From Vicugna pacos (lineage: Eukaryota > Chordata > Mammalia > Artiodactyla > Camelidae), in NCBI RefSeq assembly GCF_048564905.1, contig NC_132990.1:41721001-41785000 (forward strand): DNA of 64,000 nucleotides, read 5' to 3'. The first letter of the stretch is position 1. The number at the start of each line of letters is the position of its first letter. Both the position numbers and the translations under genes were made by a program. A model generated the notes under the pieces. It worked only from the letters and a program-made list of their open reading frames with translations. It was not told the origin of the DNA and did not search any database. Positions 57,561 through 64,000 of this stretch are shown here, piece after piece.

Positions 57561-60127
57561 GGATCTGGTCTTGCTCCTCTTAAACTTGGTCTCATTGACT
57601 TGGTATCCTTCTAACTTCTTCCTATACGTGTTGCTTTTATTAATGTCTCAACCCTCCCTTGCTTGGAGTCTGAACCAACTCTTTCCGATTTGTGTACAGT
57701 AGTCCCACCCCGCAGTCCCAACTGCACGTTGCACTAGCAGCGGCTGACCGTGGGCTAGGAAGACCATCCAAATGGGCTGGCTGTTTTAGGATTTAATCAA
57801 TTCAACAACAAACTGGGACGCTCTGTTTCCCACGTAGACATTTCAGAAGATGCATTTGCATAGGAAACGAAGATGGCTCTACAACCACAGACAAGTATTC
57901 TGAGTCTCTACAAATAGGCTGCAGTATAAATGCAAGGCTGTTATCTTTCCCAATAACTTAATTTGCCAAAGGGACACAAACAACGAACAACAGAGGTGAG
58001 AGCAGCACTGCAAATAGACAGCACAGTTTACAATGTGGGCCACTTATGGGAAAATTGTCATTGTCATTTTCAGTTTTTAACACTCTTCTGCCCTGTTGCC
58101 CTCCAGTCTTTTTAATAAGGCATTTCTGTGTGTATGTGTGTGTGTTTTCTTTTTACATCTGAAGGAAATGGCTATGTACAATTGTATGTGTTATAAATAG
58201 GAAACTCAGTCTGCAAGTGATTACGAGCTCCACAATGAGTCATAAATATTAAATTTTTCTTGGAGTATTTGGCGCTCTGCCATGCTGTTTCCCAGGTAGT
58301 GAGCATATCACCCCAGGTCTTACCCGTTTATGAACCATAGGTTAAGCCTACAGTAACAGTTTATCCCTATGTCTTCTTGGATTATGATCTCTTACCTTCC
58401 AAGGCTCAGGCACTCCAAGAACTCCCTTTTCCCTTTATTATGTTTTGCTGAGAGTCTCAAAATAAGGCTCGGGGTGCACTCACATGTAATTTCCCCCGTT
58501 GCCTGTACCTCTGCTGCCCTTGAGTTCCAGCCAAGCTCTTGCTGTCCCTCTGATCTGTTTTCCCATCACTTGGCTTTCCCATTCGCTCCTGGGGCTACTT
58601 CTGAGGAGTCGCTGACCTCCCCTTGACTCCCGTACTCTCGCATCATCATCTCTCCCTGCTGCTACCACCTGGAGCTCTGTCACTGCCTGGCTGGGAATCT
58701 CCATCACCAAACATCACCTGCCAGGATTCTCTATGCCGCCAAAACTGTCAGGCTTCTCGTGGGGTGTCCCTGACCTGCTTTTCACCTGTGCTCCCCACAT
58801 CTCCAGCTGATGGGGGGGAACTCTTCACTGCTTTTTGTCTCACTGTTTGGAAAGTAAGAGAAGTGGGTCTTTTGTGCGGGTACGTGAGCACCCTAACGTT
58901 GGGTTCCAGTTGTTTTCCTTTGCATCCTTCTCCTACCCTAAACACTCGGTATCCACAAGGTGCCTCAGGGTGGATAAAACGTAACATCACTCTCTACCGT
59001 GAAGCAGTGTCCTCCTCAGCTCACTCCTGTTGCTGAGTCTGGTGTACCTGGAATCTGCCACCCATTCACCATCTCCAAGGCAACCAGTATACCTATCTGT
59101 GTCTGACCTCTAACCTCAAGGAGTGTTCAAGTTTCCCCCAACACCCCAAGGAAGTGCCCCAACGTTTAGCACTATGTCACTCCCATTTGCCAACTTGGGA
59201 CTGGGTGAATTGAAAGGGCACAGGACTGGAAATGGTTTTGAAAGCAGGGACAAGGAAGGCTGGGTATGGAGTGGGGTAGCCAGTGCAGAGAGCTAGGTCA
59301 GACCAAAAGGGAACTCAGCACTGACTCCAGCAGGCCATTGAAGATACAGGAAGAAACAACTAGGCTGGAAATTAAAGCAAGCGTAAAACCAAGGGGCCCA
59401 ACCACAGTAAGTCAAAATCCTGGAGAGCCAAGAGAATATACTGCCCAAGTGCAAAGCAAATTGGAGAGCCAAACCCAACCCAAGAGGGTATATCATAAAA
59501 GGCAAGAAAATCCACACCCGAGAGTAGCCACAGGATAAAAACAGCAACAAGAGCAGCAGGGAAGGGGTCTGGAGAGGAGGGCAGCTACCTTTCTCAGTCT
59601 GAACTCTCTCTACCCTCTTGCTCAGTTGAAAGCTGATCTCAAGAAAACCTGGCCTGAAGACCGGAGGGGAGTAATATCAGAGGACATTAAAGGGTAGAGA
59701 AAAGGCAGTAATTTCAGAGATAATTCTTTTAGAATAACCATGACATCAAGGAAGACAGACAGTTCTGTGTGTGCATGTTACAGAAACTCAAAAGTTCACG
59801 AGCAGATTAGGTTGCAGAAGTTCCTAAACCTGGGGAATTCCTAAGCTATCCGTAAGTCCACTTCTGTCTACATCCTGAGGGATGACGTTCATGTGACCAT
59901 TGATACCATCTGTTGCTGTTGGACATAGTAGATACAATTTTTTTATGGCTTGCCTTCATAAAATTCCAAAGTTGAAAATTCCTAAATAGACAAGTTTCTT
60001 AATGAGCAAAAGCAGAGAGTAGATGGACAAAAACCTTGCATGGAAAGTGAGTAATTTGTGCATCTGGGTCTTCCTTTCTTTCTAAAACCCTTATTTCCCC
60101 AAGCCACTATTATTCAGTCCTCTACGT
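57561..60127. other. Unassigned DNA with candidate conserved block
   Basis: 2.5 kb without a confident gene or repeat. About 57780-58300 looks like constrained noncoding DNA (see findings). 58370-59200 is pyrimidine-rich with open frames of 85 and 137 codons, which I could not link to any protein. 59220-59560 is purine-rich and unassigned. A TG-rich run lies at 58127-58146. Confidence 0.45.
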
Positions 60128-60250
60128 GCTAATTAAATTCAACAAGCATTTACTGAGGACTCAGAGCCAGGCACTGTGCTAGCAGCAGAAGAGATAAATT
60201 AAAAATAAATGTCTACCCCTATATTCAAAGTGTTTTTAATTTAGTGAAAG
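60128..60250 (-). repeat. L2 3' end, antisense
   Basis: 'ttcaacaagcatttactgag', 'agccaggcactgtgctagca', then 'ctacccctatattcaaagtg' in antisense L2 order. Confidence 0.75.
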
Positions 60251-60329
60251 AATCAGTCAAATAATTATAACTTCCAAAATTATAGATACCCTAATAATGT
60301 ACAAGAGTCTTTTCTTTTTGCTTGCTATT

Positions 60330-61985
60330 CCTTTTTTTTATTGAAGTATAGTCAGTTGCAATGTGTCGATTCTACTCTACAGCATAATGTCTGTTGTGCA
60401 TATATATACATGTATTCATATATTCATCTTCATATTCTTTTCCATTAAAGGTTATTATAAGATACTGAATATAGTTCCCTGTGCTATACATAAGAAATCT
60501 GTTTTTTTTCCATCTATTTTTATATATAGTGGTTAACCTTTGTAAATCTCAAACTCCCAAATTTATCCCTTCCCACCCCCTTTCCCCGGTAACCGTGAAA
60601 TTCTTTACTATGTCTGCGAGCCTGTTTCTGTTTTGTAGATGAGTTCATTAGTGTCCTCTTTTTTCTTTTTTTTTTTTTTAGATTCCACTAAATATTGAAC
60701 ATTGGGGTGCATTACCTTTTCGAATTAGAGTTCTTTCCCAATGTACGCCCAGAAGTGGGATTTCTGGATCATATGGTAAGTCTACTTTTAGTTTTTTGAG
60801 GAATCTCCATACTGTTTTCCATAATGGCTGCACCAAACTACATTCCCACCAGCATTGTAGGAGAGTTCCCTTTTCTCCACAGCCTCTCCAGCATTTGTCA
60901 TTTGTGGACTTTTGAATGATGGCCATTCTGACTGGTGAGAGGTGATACCTCAGTGTAGTTTTGATGTGCATTTCTCTGATAATTAGTCATACTGAGCATT
61001 TTTTCATGTGCCGATTGGCCATTTGTATGTCTTTATTGGAGAATTGCTTGTTTAGGTCTTCTGCCCATTTTTGGATTGGGTTTTTTTTTGTTGTTGTTGT
61101 TATTAAATTGTATGGACTGTTTATCTATTCTGGAAATTAAGCCTTGTCAGTCGCATTATTTGCAAATATTTTCTCCCATTCCGTAGGTTGTCATTTTGTT
61201 TTGCTTATGGTTTCCTTTGCTGTGCAAAAGCATATGTTTAATTAGGTTCCATTTGTTTATTTTTGCTTCCATTTCTATTGCCTGGGTACACTGCCCTAGG
61301 AGAACATTGCTGAGATTTATGTCAGATAATGCTTTGCCTATGTTTTCTTTTAAGAGGCTTATAGTATCTTGTCTTATTTTTAAATCTTTAAGCCATTTTG
61401 AGTTTATTTTTGTGTTTATTTTGTGAGAGGGTGTATTATAACTTTATTGATTTACATGCAGCTGTCCAGTTTTCCCAACTTTCCTCCATTGTATGTTCTT
61501 GCCTCTTTTGTCATAGATTAATTGACCAAATTTTGTGGGTTTATTTCTGTGCTCTCCATTCTGTTCCATATGTCTGTTTTTGTACCAATACCATGTTGTT
61601 TGATTACTGTACCTCGGTAGTATTGTCTGAAGTCTGAGAGGGTTATTCCTCCAGCTGCATTCTTTTTCTTCAGTAATGTTTTGGCAATTCTTGGTCTTTT
61701 GTGATTCCATATAAATTCAAGATTATTTGTTCTAGTTCTGTGGAAAATGTCTTGGGTAATTTGATAGGGATAGCATTAAATCAGTAGATTGCTTTGGGTA
61801 GTACAGCCATTTTAACGATATTAATTCTTCCAATCCAAGAACATGAGATATCTTTCCATTTCTTTAAGTCATCTTCAATTTCCTTAGTCAGAGTTTTGTA
61901 GTTCTCCACATGTAAGTTTTTCACTTCCTCAGTCAGATTTATTCCTAAGTATTTTATTTTTTTTTTTTTGGATGCAATTTTAAAT
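60330..61985 (-). mobile_element. L1, 5'-truncated, antisense, with internal deletion
   Basis: A minus-strand L1 of about 1.66 kb. Its 3' UTR starts at the left ('tttttattgaagtatagtca', cetartiodactyl-type), then 'cctgtttctgttttgtagat', and at about 60692 the text skips roughly 250 bases of the usual L1 to 'gaacattggggtgcat'. ORF2 C-terminal region follows, then 'cagctgtccagttttcccaa' (61461), and reverse-transcriptase text to about 61985. The 97-codon frame at 60678-60971 carries [18 protein letters not shown], in which the motif's His is replaced by Gln. Older than the copy at 12.4 kb. Confidence 0.88.
60678..60971 (-). pseudogene. L1 ORF2p C-terminal fragment
   Basis: The frame reads '[18 protein letters not shown]' then [18 protein letters not shown] and '[20 protein letters not shown]', the ORF2p C-terminal cysteine region. 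The third zinc-type ligand is Gln instead of His. It ends early at the internal deletion. Non-functional. Confidence 0.88.
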
Positions 61986-64000
61986 AATTCTTTATCCATT
62001 ATGAGAAACCATGTTCACACAAGTGTGTGGTATGAATACTGTTTTTTCTTTTAAAAAGGAATGTCACTTGATTTTTTTAAACTCCTTCCTGGTTATAAGG
62101 CAAAATTCACCAATGCTCTATCGTCAAAAGGCTTTTTTTGGATGATATGTATGATATATCAGCTGACAATTAAATTGAATCCTTCTTTGATTTCATGGAA
62201 TGTAAAAAATGGAAGCCACCTGAATTGCAAAAAAAATGTTTTGTGAGTTAGACATTTAGGTAATTTCCTTTTTATATTTCAGGAAACATAGTCTTCATCC
62301 AAACTTAGAAAATTATTATTAATTATACTTGTTACCCTACAATTTAAAGGCATCTTGTTTAACTTCAGAAAGAATTGAGAAAGAGCAAAAAATTGTGAAC
62401 CTTAGTACACCTTGAAGTTGCATTATTTTTTGATAAAATACTTTTATTTAATCACAAACTTTAAACTACCTTCATCAAAACCCTAGAGCTACAAAGTTTG
62501 CTTATTCAGGTTATGAGAATTCTCTGCCATATAACTTGGTTGAGAAGGCTGACTCTTATTTTCTGCCCATCAGCCATATAAGATCTATTTGCCATCAAAA
62601 AAAATCTGATTCTGTTTTTCAGTTGCAATAAGCATATTCTTACGTACATCAGGGAATATGCTTTTTTAAAATACACACAAAATAATGGACCACATCTTGC
62701 AAAATACATTTACTAATATTATTCAGGATTAAATTATTATAGATCTAATGTAATTAATACATCCATTCTATAATAAGTTTTTAAGATGATAAGTCAATAT
62801 CCTATTACTCATTTTCTACCTATTGAGAATGTAATATGTTGCTAAAATTGTGTTCTTTATGAAGCAAAAAGTATGATTAAAAAGGCACAGAATTCATTCA
62901 GTAAGTATATTTTGATTCTTGGCTTTAGAAGTAATTAAGTAAGAACCACATTTTAAAATTCAGAAATAACTATTCATTAGACATTACAATCAAATTATGT
63001 ACTTAATGTAAAAGCATATCCTGCTATAAAAAGTAGTCTGACAATAGGCTAGCATTTTTTTGTTAATAGGAAATGGAAATACTAAATATCTTATGGGGTA
63101 AAATAAGGAGTTTACTATATTTGAAATAAACATTTCAAAACATATTTTTGGTAAAATAATAATTACTATTAAATAACATATAAGAATTTTAAAGAAATCA
63201 CACAAAAGTTTTATCCATGGGTTTTGCCCACTGTGTCTTGACAATTTGGGTAGTACTGAGAAATATTCCAGTTATATCTGAAGGAATCCATAACATCAGT
63301 CTATACTGCTTCAGCTGTTGGAAGGTACTTTTTGTTCTCAGCTAATTGTATATGTCTAAGGATAAGTGTGCAAAGTAGCTGAAATGAATTTGTATGTTGA
63401 TATTTTTTAAGCTGTTTTCAGTGTTTAACATTTTCTACCACTTTGCTTTGCTCTTATGGGAACTTCCCTCATAGTTACACAGGCTTAGTATTTGGGGGCT
63501 CAAATTTATCATTACTCCTGCCATACTCTGTCACATATCTGGATTCTGAATATGCCAACAAGGACAAACATACCCTTTTTCCAAGAATAAGTTGCACTCT
63601 TAACAGCAGTACAGTGTGTATAAGACAGGACATCCTACCAAATAATGGGGACTCAGTCTATCATTAACAAGCCTCCCTCTTCAGGTGGTACTCTTGAGAT
63701 TTCTCCACACCAGGAAATATTTTTGGATGAATGAGAAGAAATGCCTTTGTTTTTTCAACTGAGAGAAAAGCTATTGTGAACTCAGAATGAATTTCAGCTA
63801 TGGAAATTTTAGGGAAGTGCATAGAAGGATGTTGAAAGTCTAAAGCTGAATATCTAGATCTGTGCCTGCAAAGCTCTTGGAAAATCTTTCTATACCCCAA
63901 TTTGAGGACTGCTGGCCTAGTCCATTTTCTTGCAGTGTTTAGGTTCAGCTAATGGTCCTCTGTGTAGCTTTTGCAGTTTGCATGAGATGTGAGATTCTTA
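61986..64000. other. AT-rich unassigned DNA
   Basis: Two kilobases of AT-rich sequence with no named repeat and no open frame of protein character. Nothing suggests an exon, although short exons cannot be excluded by eye. Confidence 0.5.

Noticed and set aside
58623-59036. A 137-codon plus-strand frame in pyrimidine-rich DNA
   Set aside because: Its serine/proline/leucine content is what CT-rich DNA gives by chance. The opposite strand is also open over much of it, and no domain or splice context was recognised.
60300-60340. A target-site duplication for the L1 at 60330-61985
   Set aside because: Short T-rich matches exist on both sides ('ttctttttgc' and 'attctttatcc'), but they are too weak and low in complexity to claim.
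1-64000. CRISPR array, operon, tRNA or rRNA gene
   Set aside because: No regularly spaced repeats, no ribosomal RNA segments and no cloverleaf-forming tRNA genes were noticed. The sequence is vertebrate nuclear DNA.

Overview
The window reads as mammalian nuclear DNA from an even-toed ungulate, most likely a camelid (camel or llama group). The best clue is a young, 5'-truncated L1 at 12.4-13.8 kb whose 3' end matches what I remember of camelid L1. Other L1 3' ends here look cetartiodactyl. I saw no ruminant BovB or Bov-tA copies and no camelid tRNA-type (Vic-1) SINE. The species call is from memory, not a search.

I found no host protein-coding exon that I could support. Long open frames fall inside repeats, cross microsatellites, or have no recognisable protein content. 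The window therefore looks like intergenic or intronic DNA, and its content is mostly dead mobile elements of different ages.

Layout. 0-6 kb: MIR, a 1.3-kb L2, an ERV1-type solo LTR, a MIR, an old L1 remnant and an MLT1 LTR. 6-10 kb: an old minus-strand L1 split by a plus-strand L1 with a target-site duplication (TSD). 10-14 kb: L2, then the camelid-type L1 with a perfect 14-bp TSD. 14-25 kb: MIR, L2, MLT1 and hAT pieces, an L1/HAL1 5' region, (AC)19, and a Tigger DNA transposon flanked by TA. 25.7-36.5 kb: almost solid LINE: a 2-kb L2, an internally deleted L1 that still has its 5' region, a HAL1-like piece, and two minus-strand L1s, one carrying an RPL30 processed pseudogene. 36.5-52 kb: MIR/L2 scraps, two apparently related minus-strand solo LTRs, a second Tigger with a detached 65-bp piece 1.3 kb away, MLT1-type LTRs, and a purine tract joined to an alternating purine-pyrimidine run. 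52-64 kb: a foldback L1 scrap, L1/HAL1 remnants, L2, MIR, one more minus-strand L1 and about 2 kb of AT-rich unassigned DNA.

The parts do not form a working system. What the window records is retrotransposition history: nested insertions, internal deletion, a possible short 3' transduction, microhomology at a 5' junction, a retrocopied ribosomal protein mRNA and a possible templated insertion. Three non-repeat stretches (about 3.54-4.02, 20.64-21.12 and 57.78-58.30 kb) look like candidate conserved noncoding DNA but need alignment. Repeat names come from remembered consensus sequences, so subfamily names are approximate.
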